The translations under genes were made by a program, and so were the position numbers. This document shows positions 1 through 7,597 of a DNA stretch of 64,000 bases, piece by piece. Every line of letters begins with the position of its first letter. The first letter of the stretch is position 1. Source of the stretch: Phycisphaerales bacterium (lineage in GTDB: Bacteria; Planctomycetota; Phycisphaerae; Phycisphaerales; SM1A02); contig JAKVBX010000018.1 in assembly GCA_022446795.1 (NCBI GenBank), forward strand, positions 37,256 through 101,255, given 5' to 3'. The notes beneath the pieces were generated by a model, which made no database searches, was not told where the DNA came from, and saw only the letters and a list, made by a program, of their open reading frames with translations.

Positions 1-275
1 TGGGAATCGAGCATGATGGCCGCTCCACCCCCCTTTCACCGGACATGATCCGCAAGGCGGACCTGGTCCTCTGCATGACCCGGGGGCACCAGCAGGCCGC
101 TCGGGCCCTGGTTCGGGACGACGAGGCCCTGTGCGAACGGATCCAACTGCTCGATCCCGATGGCGACATCCCCGACCCCATCGGCCAAGGGCAGGCGGTC
201 TATGACTCGGTCGCGGCGCGGATGAAACAGCTCATTCCAGATCGTCTTGAACGGTTCATGAATTCCGCCGGATGA
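1..275 (+). CDS. Low-molecular-weight protein tyrosine (or arginine) phosphatase family protein, 5' truncated
   Basis: C-terminal part of a small phosphatase of the LMW-PTP/arsenate reductase fold. The frame is open to the window edge: before the Met at 45 it reads GIEHDGRSTPLSPD, which matches the family segment that precedes the ADLVLCMTRGH motif. Near the end LLDPDGDIPDPIG carries the conserved aspartate loop (DPxG) that supplies the general acid. The catalytic CxxxxxR P-loop lies upstream of the window, so activity cannot be judged. It ends 8 bases before the convergent aminopeptidase gene. The internal Met at 45 is not the start. Tyrosine versus arginine phosphatase cannot be separated from this fragment. 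Confidence 0.8.
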   Translation, partial: GIEHDGRSTPLSPDMIRKADLVLCMTRGHQQAARALVRDDEALCERIQLLDPDGDIPDPIGQGQAVYDSVAARMKQLIPDRLERFMNSAG

Positions 276-282
276 CGATCCG

Positions 283-1758
283 CTAGGCCCCGCTTCTCGC
301 GACGACCTCGGCCAACAATCGCACGCCGAACCCGGTCGGCCCCACGACGTGGAGGTCATCCTGCTTTTCGACGGCACTGACGCCGGCGATATCCAGGTGC
401 GTCCATGGCAGGCCTTCGTCGACGAAGTAACTGAGAAAGGCCGCGCCCTGGATGGGGTGGGCGTTTCGGCTTGGCCCGGAGTTCCAGATGTCGGCATGAC
501 GGGCCCGCATGAAGGTCCGGTGCTCTTCCCAGAGCGGAAGGTGCCAGACCCGCTCACCAGTGGACTGGGCCGCGGTCTCGACCCGTTGCCGCAGGTCGTC
601 GTCCCGGCACCACATGCCAGCGCAGAAGTGGCCCAGGCCGACCACGACGCCGCCCGTGAGGGTGGCGACATCGATGATGGCGGTGGGTTTCAGCTTCCGG
701 CAGGTCCAGGAGAGGGCGTCACCGAGGATCAACCGACCCTCGGCATCGGTATTCGTGACCTCCACCGTGACCCCGTTGTACATCTTGATGATGTCGTCGG
801 GGCGATAGGCCTCACCGCTGACGAGGTTCTCGGCGCAGGGCAGCACGGCGTGGGTATGAACCGGCACCTTGAGCCGGGCCAGGGCGATCATCGCACCGAA
901 CACGGCGGCCCCGCCGTTCATGTCGTATTTCATGCCCTTCATCGTGTTGGAGATCTTGAGCGAGTACCCCCCGCTGTCATAGGTCATGGTCTTGCCGACC
1001 AGGGCGATGTGCTGGCCGGGACGCGGTCGACTGGGGCGATGTTCCAGCACGATCATGCAGGGCTTGTGCGCCGAACCCTTGCCGACGTTGACCAGGCCAC
1101 CCATGCCCAATCGCTTGGCTTCCGCGAACGAGATGACCTTGCACTGGAGTCCGACCCGTCGGGCGGCGGCTCGGGCCTGTTGGGCCACCCAGGATGGAAT
1201 GCAGATGTTGGGCGGTGTCGCCGAGATCCGGCGGGCCTCGTTGGTCGATTCGGCGAGGATCAGGCCGCGACGGATTCCACCGCGGACATCTCGACAGGTC
1301 GAGGTCAGGGTGAGCGTACCGCTGGCCGCCGATCGGTTCGTGGCCTTGCCGTCGAAGAAATCGACTCGCCAGTTGGCCAGCCCCATGCCCTCGGCGAGGG
1401 ATTGGCCCGTGGCGTCGGCATCGGCCACGCTCTCGGGGACCGTCAGGTCCAATTGCACGTCGAGTGCATGGAGGTCCGCCTCGTGCAGGTGCCGGACCAG
1501 TCGCCCACCGATCCGGCGGATGGCGTCCAGGTCCAGGGACTCCCGGTCGCCAAGGCCCACCAGCACGACGTCATCACCCTCGATCACCAGGTCCCCGATC
1601 TTCCCGTTGAACATCCGGGACCGCCTGGCCTGGTTCAACCGCCCGCCATGGGCCTCATCCAGTTGTTGAAGTGACTTGGGCAGGCGAGAGGTGCCGGTCG
1701 GAAGGCCGACGAGCACGGCCGGCTTACGGGGTGATCCAGTCCGAATGGTGCGATACAC
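283..1758 (-). CDS. pepA: Leucyl aminopeptidase (M17 family)
   Basis: Cytosolic dinuclear-metal aminopeptidase that removes N-terminal residues from peptides. The 491-residue length fits PepA. The catalytic half has the lysine/aspartate motif GKTMTYDSGG, the second ligand region MKYDMNGGAA and the family signature NTDAEGRLILGDAL, so the metal ligands and the catalytic Arg are all present. The N-terminal third is divergent, as usual for M17. The start is GTG at 1758, chosen because AGGAG sits 6 bases upstream; no in-frame ATG has such a site. It is divergent from the thiamine gene. The broad M17 assignment is secure; the preferred substrate is unknown. Confidence 0.95.
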   Translation of the reverse strand: MYRTIRTGSPRKPAVLVGLPTGTSRLPKSLQQLDEAHGGRLNQARRSRMFNGKIGDLVIEGDDVVLVGLGDRESLDLDAIRRIGGRLVRHLHEADLHALDVQLDLTVPESVADADATGQSLAEGMGLANWRVDFFDGKATNRSAASGTLTLTSTCRDVRGGIRRGLILAESTNEARRISATPPNICIPSWVAQQARAAARRVGLQCKVISFAEAKRLGMGGLVNVGKGSAHKPCMIVLEHRPSRPRPGQHIALVGKTMTYDSGGYSLKISNTMKGMKYDMNGGAAVFGAMIALARLKVPVHTHAVLPCAENLVSGEAYRPDDIIKMYNGVTVEVTNTDAEGRLILGDALSWTCRKLKPTAIIDVATLTGGVVVGLGHFCAGMWCRDDDLRQRVETAAQSTGERVWHLPLWEEHRTFMRARHADIWNSGPSRNAHPIQGAAFLSYFVDEGLPWTHLDIAGVSAVEKQDDLHVVGPTGFGVRLLAEVVARSGA

Positions 1759-1855
1759 GAGCTTCTCCTGTTACTCCCGGGGGTGCCCGGGTGGACTTGT
1801 GCTGATCATCGACATGGCCCCCGGCCTGGCTGCAGCCGGGGCTACCATGACGGGA

Positions 1856-2929
1856 ATGTCTGGATCGCACCGAATGGCTGACGCTGTCTTCAACCGGGCC
1901 CGGGAAGGGCTTCGGGTGCTGGAGGACCTGGCTCGTTTCGTCCTGGATGACGTCGACCGCGTGGAGGGTCTCAAGCAGGCCCGGCATGCGCTGACGGAGG
2001 TCGCTGGTCGATGGCCGGGCCCCTCGATGGTGTGCTCGCGGGACACGATGGGCGACGTGGGGACGTCAGTTTCCACCGAGGCCGAGGGGCGACGCCGGGA
2101 CCTCCAGGCCGTCGCCGCGGCGGCTGGCCGACGGGTCACGGAAGCCCTGCGATCGCTGGAGGAACTGGCCAAGGTCGAGGCACCGTCGCTGGCAGGCACC
2201 CTGGAGCAGCTGCGGTATTCGATCTATGACCTCGCCGGTCATGTCGAGACCAGCCTTTCCGCGGGGCGTGCCCCACAGTGGTCCGTCTGCCTGCTGCTGA
2301 CCGAGGACTCCTGCCAGCGGCCCTGGACGGAGGTGGCTGCCGCAGCCATCGATGGTGGAGTCGACTGCATCCAGTTGCGAGAGAAGTCGCTCGGGACCGC
2401 CGAGCTGATTCGTCGGGCCCGTCACCTGGTCGACCTGGCTGGCCCTCGGAACGTCTCCGTCATCGTGAACGATCGGGTTGACGTGGCCCTGGCCGCGCGG
2501 GCTGATGGCGTTCACGTCGGCGTGGACGACATGGACCCCGCCGACGTTCGTTCGCTGGCCGGCAACAGCCTTCTGCTTGGCGTGACCGTCCGAACGCCTG
2601 CTGATGCCGAGACGGCCATCGCTCGCGGCGCGTCCTATTGCGGCATCGGCCCGATGTTTGCATCACCCACCAAGCCTGAACTGGTCCCGGCGGGCCCCGA
2701 GCACCTGGTCACCATGCTTCCGGCGTTGGGATCGGTGCCTCACCTGGCCATCGGTGGTATCGACCTGGCGGGGGTCCAGCAGGTGACCCGTGCTGGTGGC
2801 CGAGGCGTGGCCGTGTGCCATGGGATCTGTGGCGCCACCGACCCGGCGGAAGCGTCACGGGCACTTGTGCAGGCGGTCCAGGCCGGATGCCTGGATGCCA
2901 CGTCCGAGGCGGTTCCCGGCCATGCGTGA
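1856..2929 (+). CDS. thiE: ThiD2-ThiE fusion, thiamine-phosphate synthase
   Basis: Joins HMP-pyrophosphate and thiazole phosphate to give thiamine phosphate. Residues ~142-345 form the ThiE TIM barrel: VDCIQLREK, NDRVDVALAARADGVHVG, GPMFASPTKPE and AIGGID. The first ~135 residues match the ThiD2-type domain (FNRAREGLRVLEDLARF; later MGDVGTSVSTEAEGRRRD and EALRSLEELAK), proposed as an alternative HMP-phosphate kinase. The fusion would therefore supply both late pyrimidine steps, although the kinase role is inferred from family literature. ATG at 1856 is preferred; ATG at 1847 and 1874 are also possible and the frame runs open further upstream. The end overlaps the next gene by 8 bases, suggesting coupling. 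Confidence 0.9.
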   Translation: MSGSHRMADAVFNRAREGLRVLEDLARFVLDDVDRVEGLKQARHALTEVAGRWPGPSMVCSRDTMGDVGTSVSTEAEGRRRDLQAVAAAAGRRVTEALRSLEELAKVEAPSLAGTLEQLRYSIYDLAGHVETSLSAGRAPQWSVCLLLTEDSCQRPWTEVAAAAIDGGVDCIQLREKSLGTAELIRRARHLVDLAGPRNVSVIVNDRVDVALAARADGVHVGVDDMDPADVRSLAGNSLLLGVTVRTPADAETAIARGASYCGIGPMFASPTKPELVPAGPEHLVTMLPALGSVPHLAIGGIDLAGVQQVTRAGGRGVAVCHGICGATDPAEASRALVQAVQAGCLDATSEAVPGHA

Positions 2930-3788
2930 CCTGGAGTTCATCGTCCTGGGATCTGGAACATCAGCGGGGATACCGGCCATCGGGTGCTCCTGCGAGGTGT
3001 GTTGCAGCACGGATCCGAGGGATCGTCGTCTGCGGACGTCGGCCGCGATCCGGTTCATCGACGCGGATGACCACCCCCGGACGATCCTGCTGGATGCGTC
3101 GCCGGACCTGAGGCAGCAGGTGCTTCGCGAGGGAATCGACCGGTGCGATGCCATTCTCTTCACCCACAACCACGTGGATCACACGTTTGGCCTGGACGAG
3201 GTTCGTCGGTTCAACGTGACGATGAAGGCACCGATCGAACTGTATGCCGAGCCGCACACGATGGAACATCTCGGCCGCGTCTACCAGCACATCTTCCAGC
3301 GGGACCGGAATGTCAACGACTCCTTCGTCGCCACGCTCCTGCCCCACGAGTTGGCGCCTGGCACGGTCCTTGACCTTTTCGGCCTGAGGGTCGAGCCGAT
3401 CCGACTGATGCATGGGCGACTTCCGATCCTCGGGTTCCGCTTCGAGGCCCCCGGGGCCCCGGGACTCATGCCCCTGGCCTGGTGCACCGATGTCTCGGCC
3501 ATTCCCCCGGAGAGCTGGCCTCGGCTGGAGGGTCTGCAGACCCTCTTTCTCGACATGCTTCGGGAGCGGCACCACCCCACCCACTTCAACATGGACCAGG
3601 CCATCGAGACGGCCGGGACCATCACCGCCGGCCAGACCTGGTTCATTCACATGGCCCACGACATCCAGCACGCCCGGGTGGAGGCCACGTTGCCCCCCCG
3701 GATGGGCCTGGCCTGGGACGGCCAGCGACTCGGGGCGGCCGGGTCCGCCAGCGGTCAGCCCGGTGAGGCGGCTTCTTCCCGCTCCTGA
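2922..3788 (+). CDS. MBL-fold hydrolase, PhnP-like
   Basis: Cytosolic metallo-beta-lactamase-fold protein of 288 residues. It begins like PhnP and lipoate-associated MBL proteins with FIVLGSGTSAGIPAIGCSCEVC, a CxCxxC-like cluster that in PhnP helps bind a structural zinc. The metal motif is THNHVDHTFGLDE, and later histidines (LMHGR; HMAHD) complete the site. Members act as cyclic phosphodiesterases or related hydrolases; no phn genes lie nearby, so the substrate is not inferred. ATG at 2922 begins inside the end of thiE (8-base overlap), which suggests co-translation. The last ~20 residues are a low-complexity tail. Confidence 0.85.
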   Translation: MRDLEFIVLGSGTSAGIPAIGCSCEVCCSTDPRDRRLRTSAAIRFIDADDHPRTILLDASPDLRQQVLREGIDRCDAILFTHNHVDHTFGLDEVRRFNVTMKAPIELYAEPHTMEHLGRVYQHIFQRDRNVNDSFVATLLPHELAPGTVLDLFGLRVEPIRLMHGRLPILGFRFEAPGAPGLMPLAWCTDVSAIPPESWPRLEGLQTLFLDMLRERHHPTHFNMDQAIETAGTITAGQTWFIHMAHDIQHARVEATLPPRMGLAWDGQRLGAAGSASGQPGEAASSRS

Positions 3789-3804
3789 TACACTCCTCGA
3801 TCCC

Positions 3805-4686
3805 ATGGCCCAGATTCGGGAAATCAAGAAGCGGATTACCGCCGTCAAGACCATCGCCCGCATCACCAAGACGATGCAGATGATCGCGACGGCCAAGTTC
3901 ACCTCTGCCCTGCAGCGGGCCGAGTCGTCGAAGCCGTATGCCGCGTGCATCGATGACATGGTTCGCCAGGCGGCCTCTGCCGCGGACGAGTACGAGTCCA
4001 GACTGATCTCCGGCCCCGACCAGAAGGTCGGCAAGGAACTGGTCCTGGCCATCTGCTCCGATCGTGGACTCTGCGGCGCCTACAACGGCAACGTCCTGCG
4101 GACGGCCCTGAATCATCTTCGATCACTGAAGGAAGAGGGCGTCGACTACGACCTCGAGGTCGCGGGCAAGAAGGGCGTGGGCTTCTTCAAGTTCCAGCGA
4201 GTCGAGGTCTCCCGTCGACATGACATCGGCGACAAGCCGTCCTACGAGGCGGTTGGAGAGATCGCCTCCGAGTACATCGATCGCTACCTCGCTGGTGAGT
4301 ATGACGCGATTCGGATCGTTTCCATGCGGTTCGTTTCCAGTTCCCGCCAGGTGCCTGAGATCAAGCAACTGCTGCCGATGACGCATGAGCCCACCGGTGA
4401 TGCGGAAGGTGAGTCTGCTGGAACACGGCCGGTCTATGACTTCATTCCATCCGCCCGCGAACTGCTCGATGAGCTGCTCCCGCTGACGGTCAAGACCGCG
4501 CTGTTGCAGGCCTTCAACGAGGCCGCGGTCAGCGAACAGATCATGCGGATGGTGGCGATGAAGGCCGCAACTGAGAACGCCAAGGACTTCGGCAGCACCC
4601 TGCGTCGGCTCTTCAACCGCGCTCGACAGGGCCAGATCACGACCGAGCTGACCGAGATCGTCTCCGGCGCTGCAGCGCTCGAGTAG
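3805..4686 (+). CDS. atpG: ATP synthase F1 gamma subunit
   Basis: Central rotor shaft of F1-ATPase, turning inside the alpha3-beta3 ring. It starts MAQIREIKKRITAVKTIARI and continues TKTMQMIATAKF, the typical N-terminal helix; SDRGLCGAYNGN is the conserved mid-region signature; the C-terminal helix contains MRMVAMKAATENA followed by LRRLFNRARQGQITTELTEI. Length 293 is normal. No other atp gene is visible on either side: upstream is the MBL hydrolase (16-base gap) and downstream, 5 bases away, is a cobalamin adenosyltransferase. The subunit is thus separated from the usual atpA-atpG-atpD order, at least within this window. Confidence 0.96.
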   Translation: MAQIREIKKRITAVKTIARITKTMQMIATAKFTSALQRAESSKPYAACIDDMVRQAASAADEYESRLISGPDQKVGKELVLAICSDRGLCGAYNGNVLRTALNHLRSLKEEGVDYDLEVAGKKGVGFFKFQRVEVSRRHDIGDKPSYEAVGEIASEYIDRYLAGEYDAIRIVSMRFVSSSRQVPEIKQLLPMTHEPTGDAEGESAGTRPVYDFIPSARELLDELLPLTVKTALLQAFNEAAVSEQIMRMVAMKAATENAKDFGSTLRRLFNRARQGQITTELTEIVSGAAALE

Positions 4687-4691
4687 CAGAC

Positions 4692-5249
4692 GTGCGGCTC
4701 TACACCAAACGCGGTGATGATGGGAACACGGATCTCTTCGGAGGTGACCGTGTCGGCAAGCATCATGCCCGTGTGACGGCCTATGGCCAGGTGGACGAGA
4801 TGAATGCCGCACTTGGCGTCGCGGGCGCTGCCTGTGATGCGGACACTGGTCGCCTTCTTGAGGTGATCCGGGAACTGCAGGATGGGTGCTTCCGGCTCGG
4901 TGCCGACCTGGCGTCACCGCCCGGTGGCGAGCACTCGGACCGCGTCCCCCGCCTGACGGCGACCGATGTCGAGACCATCGAGGCGTATGTTGACGAGATC
5001 GATGGCGAGAACGAGCCACTGAAGACGTTTGTCCTGCCCGGCGGCGGTGAACTTTCGGCCCGGTTGCACCTGGCCCGGGCCGTCACGCGTCGAGCGGAGC
5101 GAGCCATCGTGCTGGCCCGGGAAACCGAGGACATCAGTGAAGAGGTCGTCCACTGGATCAACCGCGTGGGAGATCTCCTCTTCGCGATGGCCCGTGCGGC
5201 CAATCGAATCCAGGGCGTTCCCGATGTGCCCTGGACACCTGGCAGCTGA
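4692..5249 (+). CDS. Cob(I)alamin adenosyltransferase, PduO type
   Basis: Transfers the adenosyl group of ATP to cob(I)alamin to make adenosylcobalamin. The family features are visible: N-terminal YTKRGDDGNTDLFGG (ATP-binding loop), VTAYGQVDEMNAALG, and the C-terminal helix with RAVTRRAERAIV and NRVGDLLFAMAR. The 185-residue length fits a single-domain PduO enzyme. The start is GTG, 5 bases after atpG, so the two are probably co-transcribed. No cobalamin riboswitch is seen. It ends one base from the convergent lipoprotein-block gene at 5251, with no clear terminator between them. Confidence 0.93.
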   Translation: MRLYTKRGDDGNTDLFGGDRVGKHHARVTAYGQVDEMNAALGVAGAACDADTGRLLEVIRELQDGCFRLGADLASPPGGEHSDRVPRLTATDVETIEAYVDEIDGENEPLKTFVLPGGGELSARLHLARAVTRRAERAIVLARETEDISEEVVHWINRVGDLLFAMARAANRIQGVPDVPWTPGS

Positions 5250-5250
5250 T

Positions 5251-5694
5251 TCAGAAATCGAGAAACGCCTGGAAGCTCACGTCCTGCATGATCGAGTGGC
5301 AGGCGACTTCACAGTGTTGGCCCATGGCGGTGATGGCCCGTTGTCGGCCCACGGCGATGTGACGTTCCAGGGCGGCATTGGGATCGAACTGTTCGATGGT
5401 CATGGACAGCGGTGGCAGGTCGAAGTGCAGTCGCATCGCGAGCGACTCCAGTCGCATCTGCAGGATGTCGACCTGTTCCTGCAGCCCGGTCTGTTCGGCG
5501 AACAGTTCCACCGGATCTTCGCCACGAAGCATGGCCTCGGCGGCCTGCTGGTCGGCGCGAAGCAACTGCTGCTGGAGATGATCGCGTTCGCGAAGCAGGG
5601 ATCGGGCGTGATCCGGCATGGCCGAGATCGCCATCGCGGTTGAACCGCACGCGACGAGACACCCAATGATGAGCCAGCGGTGAATTCGAATCAT
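5251..5694 (-). CDS. Secreted helical protein, paralogue of the gene at 15711
   Basis: Unrecognised 147-residue exported protein. It has an N-terminal hydrophobic signal (IHRWLIIGCLVACGSTAMA) and a helical body. The stretch with QAAEAMLRGEDPVELFAEQT followed by QLRLESLAMR-like residues matches the protein encoded at 15711-16184 (QAAEAVAAGEDPVEIHAQQT), so the two are paralogues. Its ATG overlaps the stop of the upstream lipoprotein gene by 4 bases. It is the last gene of the 5-19 kb envelope block. No catalytic motif is visible; a structural or periplasmic adaptor role would be a guess. Confidence 0.75.
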   Translation of the reverse strand: MIRIHRWLIIGCLVACGSTAMAISAMPDHARSLLRERDHLQQQLLRADQQAAEAMLRGEDPVELFAEQTGLQEQVDILQMRLESLAMRLHFDLPPLSMTIEQFDPNAALERHIAVGRQRAITAMGQHCEVACHSIMQDVSFQAFLDF

Positions 5695-6086
5695 CGGGAC
5701 ACCTCCTGCGACGAGGCCGCGGACAAGGCGACGATGTCGATGCCCTCCGCCCTCGCCAGGGCAACCAGTTGCTGCTTGAGCGAGCGATCGCGGATGGCCA
5801 GCCAGGATCGGGCGGCAACCTCCGGCTGGCCGGAGTTCATGGCCTCGGCGCCGACCAGGACGAGTTCCAGGTCAGCGACCTTGCCGGCCTGTTCCAGGTC
5901 GCCAGTGAGATCATTGGCGTGATCGAGATGGCGCCGCGCGGCGGCGAAGTCCGAGGCCTGGATGGCCCGGCAACTGTCCACGAGGGCATCGCGGAACTGG
6001 TCGTGCTGACCAGCTTTCACATGGGTCGTCGAGGCGCAGCCGGCGAGCAGGCAGCCGGCCGCCAGGAAGATCAACAGTCGATGCAT
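5691..6086 (-). CDS. Lipoprotein, paralogue of the gene at 17327
   Basis: 131-residue lipoprotein: signal peptide MHRLLIFLAAGCLLAGCAS with lipobox LAGC. The body is helical and resembles a short TPR-type hairpin array (SDFAAARRHLDHANDLTGDL; later KVADLELVLVGAEAMNSGQ). The same pattern, including GAEAM, an Ala-rich helix and a D-x-x-L-x-x-QL segment, occurs in the lipoprotein at 17327-17710, so they are duplicates. GGAG precedes the ATG by 8 bases. It is translationally coupled to the following gene (ATGA overlap). Function unknown. Confidence 0.75.
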   Translation of the reverse strand: MHRLLIFLAAGCLLAGCASTTHVKAGQHDQFRDALVDSCRAIQASDFAAARRHLDHANDLTGDLEQAGKVADLELVLVGAEAMNSGQPEVAARSWLAIRDRSLKQQLVALARAEGIDIVALSAASSQEVSR

Positions 6087-6216
6087 GGGGGCGTCTCCTT
6101 CGGGTCAGGAGGGGTGCTGGGGGCACGTGGTTTCCCTCCACCACCGGGGACGGCCCCGGGTGGGTCGACTTGCAGGATTGGCCTGGGAATTTCGCCGGGA
6201 CCGGCCCTGGAGGGGC

Positions 6217-7593
6217 CTATTCCGCGATTGCGGCGGCTGGTCGGGTGACGAAGTTGATCTCACGACAGGTCCAGTCGGGGTTGTCCAGGGGATCGGCCCC
6301 GGCCGTGCCGACCTGGGATTGGCGGGCCAGTTTGAGCAGTTCCTGTCGTCGATCATCGAAGGAGCCGGGAACGACCAGTGGCTCCGGCGTGAGGAAGGCC
6401 TTGATCCGGTTCAACCCATGGGGTGGCCGAACCGGGAAGGAGAAGTTCATGTCACCGGAGGGAACCGTGATGGACTCGCCGGCCCGCAGTTGAACCGAAC
6501 GGGCCTGCGCATTGGGAACCAGGACCGTGACGTTGCCACTGGGGCCCACCGCAACCAGGGTGAGATACCCATCGATGCCGGCCCTGGCACGGATACGCAG
6601 TTCCTGGCCGTCCCGATAGACCGCCTGCCTGGGTTCAATCGACAACTCAAGCGGAACGGGTGCGGCGCGGGGAACGGCACGAATGAGAGATTCGACGGTC
6701 CCGGGCGTCGCGCGATCATGCAGCGGAAGTGGCTGGGCCTCTTCACCGGGGGGTGATCGCAGTCCCATGTCCATGGTGAGTTGTTGTGTGGCCATCACTG
6801 GTCCCTCCCCACTGTTCTGGAACGTGACGGCGCCACGGTGTCCATCCACGATTTCACCGGTTGTCGAGTCGATGATTCGAGCGGTGAGCACCCACTCATC
6901 GGCGGTGGCTCGACCAACGGTGCCGGTCAGGAGGTACCGGGCATTCAGCAGCCGGCCGACGAAGAGACCGGTGCTGTCCTCGGTCGCATCGAGCTCGGCG
7001 AATTCCCGTGCTTCAATGAGCTTGGCGACATCCTCGCGTTCAACGAGTGTCACGTTGGGCGCATTGATCGCCGAGACCATCAGGAGCGAGATCAATCGCC
7101 CGATGCCGGCCTCCGGGTCGGGCCCCAGTTCCTTGAACGGAAGGACGGCGAGCGTGATCTGCGAGGCATCGGTGTCCGTGTCGCCGTTGGCCGGTGGCTT
7201 GACCATCACCTTGACCTTTGCCGGAATGATCGGGGCGGAGAGCGCGATCCAGCATCGGTCCGCCGTGATCCCGGAGCGCTGCACCAGGCCGGGGCCGATT
7301 CGACCCTGCACCATGTCGTCGGTGATCGTCATTCCCGGGTGGGCCATGGCGAGTCGACTGGCGATCTCCCAGGCCATGTCACGCTGTGCCCTGAGGCGAA
7401 GACGCGTCAACCAGTCCGCCTTCGGCGTCGTGCCGGTCGGAACCGCTTCGGAGGTCCAGGAGATGACCGTGTCGTCCACGATCTCGGCGCCGGACTCGCC
7501 GGCGGCCGTGAGTTGGGACGCATTCGACACGGCTGTGTCGATGGGCGTGGGCTCGATGAACCCCGTCAGCAATGAGAGCAGCAGCGCGATCAT
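6217..7593 (-). CDS. FlgO/CsgG-like domain protein with DUF4384-like C-terminus
   Basis: 458-residue exported protein. Residues ~1-15 are hydrophobic. A central domain (~150-265) has the CsgG/FlgO/TolB-N-like pattern: ITLAVLPFKELGPDPEAG, then LVEREDVAKLIEAR and LLNARYLLTGTVGR, ending in a strand with IDSTTGEIVDGHRG. The C-terminal ~320-425 segment (LSIEPRQAVYRDGQELRIR; GYLTLVAVGPSGNVTVLVPN; then a Phe-rich end) fits DUF4384, a domain found with bacterial surface and secretion proteins. The start lies 4 bases after the stop of the 771-residue gene, so the two are coupled. The role is inferred only from domains: probably outer-membrane or periplasmic assembly. Confidence 0.8.
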   Translation of the reverse strand: MIALLLSLLTGFIEPTPIDTAVSNASQLTAAGESGAEIVDDTVISWTSEAVPTGTTPKADWLTRLRLRAQRDMAWEIASRLAMAHPGMTITDDMVQGRIGPGLVQRSGITADRCWIALSAPIIPAKVKVMVKPPANGDTDTDASQITLAVLPFKELGPDPEAGIGRLISLLMVSAINAPNVTLVEREDVAKLIEAREFAELDATEDSTGLFVGRLLNARYLLTGTVGRATADEWVLTARIIDSTTGEIVDGHRGAVTFQNSGEGPVMATQQLTMDMGLRSPPGEEAQPLPLHDRATPGTVESLIRAVPRAAPVPLELSIEPRQAVYRDGQELRIRARAGIDGYLTLVAVGPSGNVTVLVPNAQARSVQLRAGESITVPSGDMNFSFPVRPPHGLNRIKAFLTPEPLVVPGSFDDRRQELLKLARQSQVGTAGADPLDNPDWTCREINFVTRPAAAIAE

Positions 7594-7597
7594 GTCT

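Noticed and set aside
349..1674. Long plus-strand frame opposite pepA
   Set aside because: Shadow of the real minus-strand gene; no coherent protein motifs.
1759..1855. Possible TPP riboswitch before thiE (GGGGGTGCC)
   Set aside because: The CUGAGA element and the second arm are absent.
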